Source: an uncultured Collinsella sp. (lineage in GTDB: Bacteria > Actinomycetota > Coriobacteriia > Coriobacteriales > Coriobacteriaceae). From it: a stretch of 64,000 nt of DNA. The stretch spans positions 1 through 64,000 of the forward strand of contig CABUQG010000005.1 of assembly GCA_902493535.1 (NCBI GenBank), read 5' to 3'. Each line of letters begins with the position of its first letter. Within the stretch, counting starts at the first letter, position 1. Positions 39,724 through 47,776 of the stretch are shown in pieces. Under the pieces are notes generated by a model. It was not told the DNA's origin. It saw only the letters and a list, made by a program, of their open reading frames with translations, and made no database searches. The translations under genes were made by a program, and so were the position numbers.

Positions 39724-41946
39724 ATGAAGATCATCAAGCGCAGCGGCACCGAGGTTACCTTTGACATCGATAAGATCGTTAATGCGATCCGCGCCGCAAA
39801 CTTGGAGGTCGAGGAAGGCTCTCGCCTTACCGACCGCCAGGTGATCTATGCGGCACAAAACGTCGCCGAGGCATGTGAGAAGGCCGGCCACACCGTATCG
39901 GTCGAGGAGATCCAGGATCTGGTCGAGGACGAGATTATGCGTCTCGACTGCTACGAGGTCGCTCGCCACTACATCATCTACCGCTATGTTCAGAGCCTGA
40001 AGCGCCAAAAGAACACGACCGATGACAAGATTCTGTCGCTGATTGAGTGCAATAACGAAGAGGTCAAGCAGGAGAACTCCAACAAGAACCCGACTGTCAA
40101 CTCCGTTCAGCGCGACTACATGGCCGGCGAGATTTCCAAGGACCTGACGCAGCGCGTGCTGCTGCCCCAGGAGATCGTGGATGCCCACAACGAGGGTCTG
40201 ATTCACTTCCACGATTCGGACTACTTCGCCCAGCACATGCATAACTGTGACCTGGTGAACCTGGAGGATATGCTCCAGAATGGCACCGTTATCTCGGGCA
40301 CGCTGATCGAGAAGCCGCACAGCTTTTCGACTGCTTGCAATATCGCGACGCAGATCATCGCGCAGGTCGCCTCTTCCCAGTATGGCGGTCAGTCGATTTC
40401 GCTGACCCACCTGGCTCCGTTTGTCGAGGTGAGCCGTCAGAAGATTCGCGGCGAGGTTGCCCGCGAGCTCGAGGAGCTTGGCGTCTCTGCGTCTGCCGAG
40501 AAGGTCCGTGAGGTCGTTGAGGATCGCCTGCGCGATGAGATTCGTCGCGGCGTCCAGACGATTCAGTATCAGGTCGTGACCCTTATGACCACGAATGGCC
40601 AGGCGCCGTTCGTGACGGTCTTTATGTATCTTAACGAGGCTCGTACGCCTCAGGAGAAGCACGACCTTGCCATGATCGTGGAGGAGACGCTTCGCCAGCG
40701 CTACGAGGGCGTTAAGAACGAGGCTGGCGTGTGGATTACCCCGGCATTCCCCAAGCTTATCTACGTGCTCGAGGACGATAACGTTCACGAGAATTCCCCG
40801 TACTTCTACCTGACCCAGCTGGCTGCCAAGTGCACCGCCAAGCGCATGGTGCCCGACTACATCTCCGAGAAGAAGATGCGTGAGCTCAAGCTGTCTAAGG
40901 GTGAGACCGCCGGCAATGGCGATTGCTACACCTGCATGGGTTGCCGCAGCTTCCTGACGCCCGACCGTTCGGGCAACGGCTTTAACAATGTTGCCAACGC
41001 GCTGAACTATGACCCGACCAAACCTAAGTACTATGGCCGCTTTAACCAGGGTGTTGTGACCATCAACCTGCCCGATGTCGCACTGAGCTCGCATCAGGAC
41101 ATGGACAAGTTCTGGAAGATCTTCGACGAGCGCCTTGAGCTGTGCCATCGTGCCCTGCTGTGCCGTCATGAGCGCCTGATGGGCACGCTTTCGGATGCCG
41201 CACCGATTCTGTGGCAGTACGGCGCCCTGGCGCGCCTTAAGAAGGGCGAGACGATCGACAAACTGCTCGTGGGCGGCTATTCCACCATCAGCTTGGGGTA
41301 TGCCGGTCTGTATGAGTGCGTCAAGTACATGACGGGCCACAGTCACACCGAGAAGGAAGGCACGCCCTTTGCCATGGCCGTCATGCAGCACATGAACGAC
41401 AAATGCGCCGAGTGGAAGGCCGAAAGCGATATCGACTTCTCGCTGTACGGCACCCCGCTTGAGTCGACGACCTACAAGTTCGCCAAGTGCCTGCAGCGTC
41501 GTTTTGGCATTATTCCGGGTGTGACGGACAAGGGCTACATTACCAACAGCTACCACGTCCATGTGTCCGAGGAGATTGATGCTTTCGATAAGCTCAAGTT
41601 TGAGGGCATGTTCCAGCAGCTTTCGCCGGGCGGTGCCATCTCCTACGTCGAGGTTCCTAACATGCAGGACAACCTTAAGGCTGTCATTCGCGTGATGCAG
41701 TACATCTATGACAACATCATGTATGCCGAGCTCAACACCAAGAGCGATTACTGCCAGGTGTGCGGCTATGACGGCGAGATCAAGATTGTCGAGGATGACG
41801 GCAAGCTGGTGTGGGAGTGCCCCAACTGCGGCAACCGCGATCAGGAGAAGATGAATGTCGCCCGTCGTACGTGCGGCTACATCGGTACTCAATTCTGGAA
41901 CCAGGGTCGAACCGAGGAGATCCGCGACCGCGTGCTGCATCTCTAA
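39724..41946 (+). CDS. nrdD: Anaerobic (class III) ribonucleoside-triphosphate reductase
   Basis: A 740-aa glycyl-radical enzyme reducing NTPs to dNTPs without oxygen. An N-terminal ATP-cone (MKIIKRSGTEVTFDIDKIV, about residues 1-95) gives allosteric control. The C-terminus has the zinc site (CQVCGYDG and CPNCGNRD) and the radical site RRTCGYIG, with Gly near residue 721. The start is the ATG at 39724 after AGAGGCAAGAGG; the longer frame lacks a site. It depends on the activase encoded by nrdG 426 nt downstream. Its presence fits an anaerobic lifestyle. Confidence 0.97.
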   Translation: MKIIKRSGTEVTFDIDKIVNAIRAANLEVEEGSRLTDRQVIYAAQNVAEACEKAGHTVSVEEIQDLVEDEIMRLDCYEVARHYIIYRYVQSLKRQKNTTDDKILSLIECNNEEVKQENSNKNPTVNSVQRDYMAGEISKDLTQRVLLPQEIVDAHNEGLIHFHDSDYFAQHMHNCDLVNLEDMLQNGTVISGTLIEKPHSFSTACNIATQIIAQVASSQYGGQSISLTHLAPFVEVSRQKIRGEVARELEELGVSASAEKVREVVEDRLRDEIRRGVQTIQYQVVTLMTTNGQAPFVTVFMYLNEARTPQEKHDLAMIVEETLRQRYEGVKNEAGVWITPAFPKLIYVLEDDNVHENSPYFYLTQLAAKCTAKRMVPDYISEKKMRELKLSKGETAGNGDCYTCMGCRSFLTPDRSGNGFNNVANALNYDPTKPKYYGRFNQGVVTINLPDVALSSHQDMDKFWKIFDERLELCHRALLCRHERLMGTLSDAAPILWQYGALARLKKGETIDKLLVGGYSTISLGYAGLYECVKYMTGHSHTEKEGTPFAMAVMQHMNDKCAEWKAESDIDFSLYGTPLESTTYKFAKCLQRRFGIIPGVTDKGYITNSYHVHVSEEIDAFDKLKFEGMFQQLSPGGAISYVEVPNMQDNLKAVIRVMQYIYDNIMYAELNTKSDYCQVCGYDGEIKIVEDDGKLVWECPNCGNRDQEKMNVARRTCGYIGTQFWNQGRTEEIRDRVLHL

Positions 41947-41957
41947 TAACCATCCCA

Positions 41958-42095
41958 GGCCGCCCCGTAGCGAGGCCCCGGACCTTTACTCGCTATTTCG
42001 GACAGTCCTGGCTCACGACGGAGGCGCCACTGGCGCCTCCTGTTCGTGCGGAACTCATATCGAGCAAAGGTCCGGGGCCTCGCTACGGGGCGGCC
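41958..42095 (+). repeat. 138-bp palindromic element between nrdD and nrdG
   Basis: A perfect 30-bp inverted repeat (41958-41987 with 42066-42095; arms begin GGCCGCCCCGTAGCGAGG) starts 11 nt after the nrdD stop. Inside, a CTCG/CGAG extension, a CACGA/TCGTG helix and a 10-bp hairpin GGAGGCGCCA / TGGCGCCTCC form. The internal loops contain TCGGACA and TGCGGAA, which echo the family 1 loop motifs, but the 12x12 geometry is not reproduced. No T-run follows. Confidence 0.75.
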
Positions 42096-42273
42096 AAGTT
42101 GACGTAGCTGAGATGCAGCTCGCGGTCTGCTCACTCCTCGAAGTTTTTAGCGGAAATAATTCGAGCTGCAGCAGCGATTGATTTGCAATGGCGGTTGAGC
42201 TGCAACAAAGTTTTTATTGGACCTCGAACCCTATACTCGATGTTCGCTTCGTTCATTGAGTTACCCTTTGCAT

Positions 42274-42357
42274 GAGGCCGGGGCATATCGTCCCGCCCGC
42301 AGTTTCGCAGGCCGCAGGCCGAGAATATTTGAGGACGGGATGATATGTCCCGGCCTC
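42274..42357 (+). repeat. 84-nt stem-loop immediately upstream of nrdG
   Basis: A 22-bp stem starting GAGGCCGGGGCATATCGTCC (42274-42295 with 42336-42357) is complementary except for two positions that are G-U pairs in plus-strand RNA. The 40-nt loop contains GCAGGCCGCAGGCC. Its base ends 15 nt before the nrdG start and adjoins the GGGAGAG ribosome site, so it could control nrdG translation or protect its 5' end. Confidence 0.65.
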
Positions 42358-42372
42358 CCGGGAGAGTTACCT

Positions 42373-42954
42373 ATGAACTACGCGAACATTAAGTATTTCG
42401 ACATCGCTGATGGGGAAGGTGTTCGTACTTCTCTGTTTGTGAGCGGGTGCCGTCGCGGGTGCAAAAATTGCTTTAACTCCGTCGCGTGGGACTTTGCCGC
42501 GGGTGAACCGTTCGACCGTGCCGTCGAGGACAAGATTATCGAGAGTCTCGACCATCCCTTTATTGATGGCCTGACGATTCTGGGTGGCGAGCCTATGGAG
42601 CCCGAGAATCAGGCGAGTCTCGTTGACTTTATCGAACGCGTGCGTGCGACCTATCCTGTGGAGTCGGGGAAGACCATTTGGTGCTTTACCGGCGACGTGC
42701 TCGAGGAACTTATGCCGGGCGGCCGTCATCATACCGAGGTGACGGACCGTATCCTTGCCTGCCTCGATATGTTGGTGGACGGCCCGTTCGTTCAAGACCT
42801 GTACGATATCTCCTTGCGTTTTAGGGGTTCGAGTAATCAGCGGGTGATCGACATGAACGCCACGCGCACTCGTGCCGCGCGCGAGGGCGTTTCGCTTTGC
42901 GACGCTGTGGAGCTTTGGCGGGACGATCCGGTCTATTCGACCCATACTATGTAG
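42373..42954 (+). CDS. nrdG: Anaerobic ribonucleotide reductase activating enzyme
   Basis: A 193-aa radical-SAM activase that generates the glycyl radical on NrdD. The cluster motif CRRGCKNC (CX3CX2C) is in SGCRRGCKNCFNS near residue 27, and the SAM-binding GGEP motif is in TILGGEPMEP. The ATG at 42373 follows GGGAGAG; the open frame upstream runs through the stem-loop and is not coding. Probably co-transcribed with nrdD from the NrdR-controlled promoter. Confidence 0.94.
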   Translation: MNYANIKYFDIADGEGVRTSLFVSGCRRGCKNCFNSVAWDFAAGEPFDRAVEDKIIESLDHPFIDGLTILGGEPMEPENQASLVDFIERVRATYPVESGKTIWCFTGDVLEELMPGGRHHTEVTDRILACLDMLVDGPFVQDLYDISLRFRGSSNQRVIDMNATRTRAAREGVSLCDAVELWRDDPVYSTHTM

Positions 42955-43020
42955 CTTGCGGCCGATGCCGGAGGGCGTGGTACCATAGCGCGAACGCAAA
43001 ATCGGAAAAGTGAGGCGCAG

Positions 43021-43578
43021 ATGGTCGATCAGGAAAAAGTCGAGGCCGCCATAAAGCTGTTGCTTGAGGGCATAGGCGAGGACCCAACTCGTGAGGGCCT
43101 GCTGGAGACGCCGGCACGCGTCGCCCGTATGTACGGCGAGATTGCCGGCGGTATGGACCAGAGCGCCGAGGAGCACCTGTCCAAAACTTTTGCCGTCGCT
43201 TCGAACGATTTGGTTATCGAGCGCGACATTACGTTTTACTCGCTGTGCGAGCACCATCTGCTGCCGTTTTATGGCAAGGCTGCGATCGGCTATATCCCTA
43301 ACGGCCGCGTGGCGGGTCTGTCTAAGCTTGCTCGCACGGTTGAGGTCTATGCCCGTCGTCTGCAGCTGCAGGAGCAGCTGTGTACACAGGTTGCCGATGC
43401 CCTCATGGAATATCTTGCCCCCCAAGGGGCAATCGTGCTGATGGAAGCCGAGCACATGTGCATGACCATGCGTGGCGTGCAAAAGCCCGGCACCAAGACC
43501 GTGACGCTCGCTCGCCGCGGTGTCTTTGAGACCGATTCGGCGCTCGAGGAGCGGTTCTTTAGGATGCTGGGCCGCTAA
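43021..43578 (+). CDS. folE: GTP cyclohydrolase I
   Basis: A 185-aa enzyme converting GTP to 7,8-dihydroneopterin triphosphate, the first step of folate synthesis. Zinc and substrate motifs are visible: Cys/His in YSLCEHHLLPFYGKA, then SKLARTVEVYARRLQLQEQL and the second Cys in AEHMCMTMRG. Length is normal for bacterial FolE (~185-220 aa). Upstream TGGTACCAT may be an extended -10. It is 2 nt from the HD protein, indicating an operon. Confidence 0.97.
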   Translation: MVDQEKVEAAIKLLLEGIGEDPTREGLLETPARVARMYGEIAGGMDQSAEEHLSKTFAVASNDLVIERDITFYSLCEHHLLPFYGKAAIGYIPNGRVAGLSKLARTVEVYARRLQLQEQLCTQVADALMEYLAPQGAIVLMEAEHMCMTMRGVQKPGTKTVTLARRGVFETDSALEERFFRMLGR

Positions 43579-43580
43579 CC

Positions 43581-44162
43581 ATGAGAGTCGTCAACGACTT
43601 TACATCGAAGACCGATGAGGGGACACCGCGTCGCGGCTTTATGGCTTCGGGCCTGACTCCTTTTGGCGCCATGCCTCGCATTGATTACATTTGTGCCAAC
43701 GGGCTGTTCCGGCGGCACCTGGGCAACATTGCACAGTTGGAATCGGGGCGCATCTTTTGCCGCCACGGTATTGACCATCTGCTGGATGTCGCGCGCATTA
43801 TGTGGATTAAGAATCTCGAGGAAGAGCTCGAATTTGACCGCGAGGTCATTTACGCCACGGCGCTTCTTCACGATATCGGCAAAGATGAACAGTATGAATC
43901 GGGTATATCCCATGATGTTGCAAGCGAACGCGTCGCTGATGCGATTCTCGGCGGCATGCCCGATGACGTGGCGTTTGAGCCGGCAGATGCCGCAGCCATT
44001 AAGACGGCCATCCTGGGCCATCGAAAGCTGCGCGTGAACAGTCAACCGCTCGAGCGTCTGCTCTATGCGGCCGACAAGGCCTCGCGAGCCTGCTTTGCAT
44101 GCCCCGCGCGCAATGCTTGCAACTGGAGCGATGATAAAAAGAACCTGTCGATTCGCGTGTAG
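43581..44162 (+). CDS. HD-domain phosphohydrolase in the folate operon
   Basis: A 193-aa HD-superfamily hydrolase. The metal ligands are in CRHGIDHLLDVAR (H..., near residue 62) and LLHDIGKDEQYE (HD, near 95), with SHDVASERVAD and a later ILGHRKL supplying further His. The C-terminus has a small Cys cluster, CFACPARNAC. It starts 2 nt after folE and precedes folB. Between those steps a phosphatase must remove pyrophosphate/phosphate from dihydroneopterin triphosphate, and no Nudix FolQ is present here. The position makes this protein a candidate for that reaction; the link is inference. Confidence 0.75.
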   Translation: MRVVNDFTSKTDEGTPRRGFMASGLTPFGAMPRIDYICANGLFRRHLGNIAQLESGRIFCRHGIDHLLDVARIMWIKNLEEELEFDREVIYATALLHDIGKDEQYESGISHDVASERVADAILGGMPDDVAFEPADAAAIKTAILGHRKLRVNSQPLERLLYAADKASRACFACPARNACNWSDDKKNLSIRV

Positions 44163-44205
44163 TTAGTTTGCGCGGTCGGGGTTCTAAACGAAGGAGACGA
44201 TCGCG

Positions 44206-44691
44206 ATGAGCAACAAGAAACTGCCCGAGAATGCAACCAAGACTGAAGGCGCCGAGCTCGCCCGCCGTGGAAGGGGCGAAATATCCACCGCAACGGCGGT
44301 GCCCCACGTGAGCTATGACGACCTGCGCCATGCCGACCGCATTACTATCGATGGTCTCGAGGTCTTTGCCAACCACGGCGTGTATCCCGAGGAAAACGCC
44401 CTGGGGCAGAAGTTTGTCGTGTCCTTGGTGCTCTATGCCGACCTGCGCGCGGCGGGGGAGCACGATAACCTGGATGCCTCTATTGATTACGGCTCGGTGT
44501 GCCACGATGTCGATGGCTATCTGCGCGAGCATACGTTTAAGCTCATCGAGGCTGCAGCCGAGGGTGTGGCCCAGATGCTGCTACGTCGTTATCCCTTGCT
44601 GCTTGGCGTGCGTGTTAAGCTCGATAAGCCTTGGGCGCCCGTCGGTCTTCCCCTGGCAAGCTGTGGCGTCGAGATTGAGCGCGTGCGCTAG
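44206..44691 (+). CDS. folB: Dihydroneopterin aldolase
   Basis: A 161-aa protein whose residues ~42-161 are the FolB fold, converting dihydroneopterin to 6-hydroxymethyl-dihydropterin plus glycolaldehyde. Features are DRITIDGLEVFANHGVYPEE with the conserved active-site Glu, GQKFVVSLVLYADL, and the catalytic Lys in VRVKLDKPWAP. The first ~40 residues are a charged extension not typical of the family; the ATG at 44206 has a good AAGGAG. folK and folP are not adjacent. Confidence 0.92.
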   Translation: MSNKKLPENATKTEGAELARRGRGEISTATAVPHVSYDDLRHADRITIDGLEVFANHGVYPEENALGQKFVVSLVLYADLRAAGEHDNLDASIDYGSVCHDVDGYLREHTFKLIEAAAEGVAQMLLRRYPLLLGVRVKLDKPWAPVGLPLASCGVEIERVR

Positions 44692-44697
44692 CTGACG

Positions 44698-45474
44698 CTA
44701 AAGCTCGTTGGCGGGCGGTTTTTTGAGTCGCTGCGACAGAGCTCTATTGTTGGGGCAGTACGTGTCGAGCAGGGCGTGAAACCGCTGATTGTGGCTTGGC
44801 TCGAGCAAGTGGACGAGCTCGTGGGCGACAACCATGTCGAGGCATTCGACGGGGTAGCCGGCAAGTTCTCGTGCGATGCGAATGGCGCCGGATTTGGGCG
44901 TGCACGAGCCCCAACGCGTTTTCATGCTGCGTACGGAAACGCGGGAAACGGAGACGCCCATTGCGATTTCGTACGCGTGCAAAATATCGCGCAGCGCCGA
45001 TGTGACCTCGGACGTATAGAGCTGGTCGATGTGGGCTTGGAGCTCGTCGGACGTTAGACCGTCGAGGATTGCGAGCCGCTTGGCCTGTGGGCGTTCGTTC
45101 GACTTGTCGGCACCCATAAAACTTGCGAAGGTGGCCTGCTGGGGTCGCGGTGCGGGTGACGCAAAGTTGTGGTCGAGTGCGTCCTGTACCGTGATGGGCA
45201 TGCCCCAAAGCGCAATGATGGACGAGGGGCTGAGTGGCTCTCGTGACGTTGCCTGACGTTGCTCACGCTGGGCAAGTCGGCCGATAATCCAGGCGTTGTT
45301 GCGCTTCACAAACGCTTCGATACGCTCGCGGCTGGCGCCGAGCGGTGCGCTGGCGTGGACCTCACCGCTCGATGTGACGCGTAGGTTGAGGTTCTTGACG
45401 CGCTTTTTGGTAACGACGACGGGGATGGGCGTCCCATCCGGTCGGGATACGGAAATCGTAAACTGCTGCGTCAA
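44698..45474 (-). CDS. YgjP/DUF45-type M48-like metallopeptidase
   Basis: A 258-aa zinc metallopeptidase of the YgjP (DUF45) group. The HExxH zinc motif is in VVAHELVHLLEPSHNQRFH, preceded by the diagnostic SMKTRWGSC. The N-terminal domain is the usual KKRVKNLNLRVTSSGEVHAS. There is no membrane segment. The open frame continues upstream to 45537 through a hairpin (45498-45531). I prefer the TTG at 45474, because GAAGGA lies six bases before it. It converges on folB with a 6-nt gap. Physiological substrate unknown. Confidence 0.82.
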   Translation of the reverse strand: MTQQFTISVSRPDGTPIPVVVTKKRVKNLNLRVTSSGEVHASAPLGASRERIEAFVKRNNAWIIGRLAQREQRQATSREPLSPSSIIALWGMPITVQDALDHNFASPAPRPQQATFASFMGADKSNERPQAKRLAILDGLTSDELQAHIDQLYTSEVTSALRDILHAYEIAMGVSVSRVSVRSMKTRWGSCTPKSGAIRIARELAGYPVECLDMVVAHELVHLLEPSHNQRFHALLDTYCPNNRALSQRLKKPPANEL

Positions 45475-45497
45475 AAGCGGTCCTTCAGATTGGGGAC

Positions 45498-45531
45498 GGG
45501 CCGGCATGTCGACCGTTCGGCATGCCGGCCC
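45498..45531 (-). terminator. Hairpin between the M19 dipeptidase and the metallopeptidase
   Basis: GGGCCGGCATG / CATGCCGGCCC, 11 bp perfect with a 12-nt loop. It follows the minus-strand dipeptidase gene and overlaps the apparent N-terminal extension of the next frame, which argues against that extension being translated. Confidence 0.55.
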
Positions 45532-45548
45532 GCTCAAGGGATGTGAAA

Positions 45549-46562
45549 TTAATAACGCTCAAAGAAGGCAAGCGCGTTGTCGCTGCAGAGCTTTTGCATC
45601 ACGGTCTTGCCAAAATGCTTGGAAAGCATGTTCTGGAACTCGGGCATCTTGCTGGCATCGGAGAGGAAAGCGGGCACCGTGGCACCGTCCCAGTCGCCGC
45701 CGAGTGCGATGACGTCCTCGCCGCCCAGGTCGAGCCAGTGCTCGATATGTGCCGCTAGCTGGTCGAAGGTGACGTCTGCGGCGGTCTTGTCGGTTGCGTC
45801 GTTGGAAAGGAACTCGCTGCAGTAGTTGAGGCCGACGATACCGCCCATGTCGCGAATGGTGCGGAACTGGTCGTCGGTAAGGTTGCGTTTGACGCCGCAA
45901 ACCGCACGGGAGTTGGAGTGGCTGGCGACGAAGGGACGCGTGGCGTGGGCGACAACCTCGTCAAAGCACTCATCGTTGAGGTGGGAGACGTCGAGTACCA
46001 TGCCGGCGTGCTCCATCTGCGTAAGTGCCTCGATGCCGGCGCCGGTGAGGCCGGCGTGGGTGTCGTGGCCGCTCGCGAGCGGCCCCTGCGCATTCCAGCT
46101 GAGTGACGACATAAGCACGCCCAAGCTCTTGAGCACTTCGATCAGCGCGGGGTCCTCGGCAAAGAACGTGGCGTTTTCGATGGTGTGGATGCAAGCGACC
46201 TTGCCGTCCTTGAGCGCGGGGCGAATGTCTGCGGCGCTGCGCACGTTGACCATACGGTCGTGGTTGAGCATTGCCTGGCCGCTCATATGCGCCATGATCT
46301 GCGCCTGGAAGCGCGCGGCGTGGGCGGTGGGAATCTCGTCGGGGACAAACGTGGCGAAGCACTGTGCCCACGGCGTGTTGCCGATCTTTGCGAGCGAGAT
46401 GGCACAGGCGTTACTCTCGATGAGGTCGAAATCTTGCGGATGCGTTTCGTCGCCGGGGAAATAACCGTCGGTGCCGGCGGTAAAGCGCAGGTCGAGATCG
46501 AGCGTGGCCCAGCCGATTCGGTCGGCGGTGTCGCAGTGTAGGTCAAATACGGGATATGCCAT
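45549..46562 (-). CDS. Membrane dipeptidase-type peptidase (family M19)
   Basis: A 337-aa TIM-barrel dipeptidase of the renal dipeptidase family. The binuclear zinc ligands are recognisable: His/Asp in FDLHCDT near residue 9, the bridging Glu in HTIENATFF, His in DVSHLNDECF and His in VASHSNSRAVC. GGDWDGA supplies the late Asp. The ATG at 46562 follows GGAGGAA. M19 enzymes cleave dipeptides, some with D-amino-acid specificity. It may use peptides supplied by the Opp system. No signal peptide is seen. Confidence 0.92.
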   Translation of the reverse strand: MAYPVFDLHCDTADRIGWATLDLDLRFTAGTDGYFPGDETHPQDFDLIESNACAISLAKIGNTPWAQCFATFVPDEIPTAHAARFQAQIMAHMSGQAMLNHDRMVNVRSAADIRPALKDGKVACIHTIENATFFAEDPALIEVLKSLGVLMSSLSWNAQGPLASGHDTHAGLTGAGIEALTQMEHAGMVLDVSHLNDECFDEVVAHATRPFVASHSNSRAVCGVKRNLTDDQFRTIRDMGGIVGLNYCSEFLSNDATDKTAADVTFDQLAAHIEHWLDLGGEDVIALGGDWDGATVPAFLSDASKMPEFQNMLSKHFGKTVMQKLCSDNALAFFERY

Positions 46563-46682
46563 GGTTCCTCCGGTTGCAGCGTTTCTTTGCAAACTGTCTT
46601 CAAATTGTATGACTAGGGTATAGTTAGCGCCATATGTTCATGGCGGCCCGTGTTGTGCGCCGCCCTTATCACGGAGGTTTCC

Positions 46683-47111
46683 ATGTCCAACCAGGGCAAG
46701 AAGGTCAAGACTCATTATCGCGGCACGCTCGACGACGGCACGCAGTTCGATAGCTCCTACGATCGCGGTGAGCCGCTGGAGTTCACCTGCGGCGCCGGCC
46801 AGATGATCAAGGGCTTCGACGCCGCTGTTGTCGACATGCAGGTGGGTGAGAAGAAGACCGTGCACATTCCTGCTGCCGATGCCTACGGCGAGCACAATCC
46901 CGAGATGGTTCTGACCTTCCCGGCCGAACAGGTTCCCAACATCGAGCAGATTGAGAAGGGCATGAAGCTCTTCTTGTCCACGCCGAGCGGTATGCCCGTC
47001 CCCGCCGTGGTCATCGATGTAACGCCCGAGGCCGTGACGCTCGACGCCAACCACGAGCTGGCCGGTAAGGACCTCAACTTTGATATCGAGCTCGTCGAGG
47101 TCGAGGGTTAG
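46683..47111 (+). CDS. slyD: FKBP-type peptidyl-prolyl isomerase, SlyD-like
   Basis: A 142-aa cytoplasmic FKBP/SlyD-family isomerase and chaperone. The FKBP strand (KKVKTHYRGTLDDGTQFDSS) and GAGQMIKGFDAAVVDMQVGE precede an insert-in-flap region (AYGEHNPEMVLTFPAEQVP), the arrangement of SlyD. The His/Cys-rich nickel-binding tail of E. coli SlyD is absent; the protein ends ELVEVEG. CGGAGG precedes the ATG, and a TATAGT lies at 46619. It is 3 nt from the UreE-like gene. Confidence 0.9.
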   Translation: MSNQGKKVKTHYRGTLDDGTQFDSSYDRGEPLEFTCGAGQMIKGFDAAVVDMQVGEKKTVHIPAADAYGEHNPEMVLTFPAEQVPNIEQIEKGMKLFLSTPSGMPVPAVVIDVTPEAVTLDANHELAGKDLNFDIELVEVEG

Positions 47112-47114
47112 AGT

Positions 47115-47693
47115 ATGCCTGAACGCTTGGTTTCGACGACATGCTTGGGAAATCTCAACGATCCGTCCTATGAACTCCTGCTTCGCCGGAAGTTGGGCGG
47201 CGTCTTTGAAGTTGACGATCTGCTGCTCGATTGGGACCAGGCTGATGTATACGCGTTTGTGGGCGTGACGGAGCTGGGGCGCACGGTCGATGTTCGGCTG
47301 GATACTGCCGACGGCGGTCGTCTTGCCGACGGCGACGTGCTCGCCATTGACCGTTCGGGCATGGTGCCCGTGGCGGTTGTCGTGCGCTTGCGCAGCGCCG
47401 AGGTTTATTTGGTCGAAGTTGACCGCATGGACCCGATTGCGCTCGCGCATTCGTGCTGGGAGATCGGCAACATGCATGCGCCGCTCTTCCGGGGCGACTC
47501 GGACGAGCATACTGTGCGCATGTATACGCCGGTGCAGCCTGTTTTGGGCCGCATGCTCCGGGGTGTCGAGGGTGTTCGGCTCTCGCTGGTTACCCGTGAA
47601 CTCGATGCGGACCGGCGCTTTGCGTCGAGTGCGGCGGAAGTCGTCGTGAGCATGGCTCCCGACTTTACCATCGTAAAAAAGGCGCGCGGCTAA
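47115..47693 (+). CDS. UreE-like protein of unknown role
   Basis: A 192-aa protein whose C-terminal half resembles the UreE nickel-chaperone domain: the segment SCWEIGNMHAPLFRGD matches the UreE pattern containing the metal-site His (GNxHxPL), followed by a PVQPVLGRMLRGVEGV helix. The N-terminal half (LDTADGGRLADGDVLAID) fits the UreE peptide-binding domain. No urease or hydrogenase gene is in the window. It is tightly coupled to slyD, and SlyD is known to interact with nickel-insertion proteins in E. coli. Whether it binds nickel is unknown. Confidence 0.65.
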   Translation: MPERLVSTTCLGNLNDPSYELLLRRKLGGVFEVDDLLLDWDQADVYAFVGVTELGRTVDVRLDTADGGRLADGDVLAIDRSGMVPVAVVVRLRSAEVYLVEVDRMDPIALAHSCWEIGNMHAPLFRGDSDEHTVRMYTPVQPVLGRMLRGVEGVRLSLVTRELDADRRFASSAAEVVVSMAPDFTIVKKARG

Positions 47694-47776
47694 GCGCGCG
47701 TATGCGCAAGACGGGCTTTGAGGGGCGACCGATCAAGGTCCGTCTTGCTGTTGATATGAGGCTTTGGGGGAAGCAT

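Noticed and set aside
39700..41940. 746-codon open frame on the minus strand
   Set aside because: Mirror of nrdD, which is clearly the real gene by its ATP-cone, zinc site and glycyl-radical motif.
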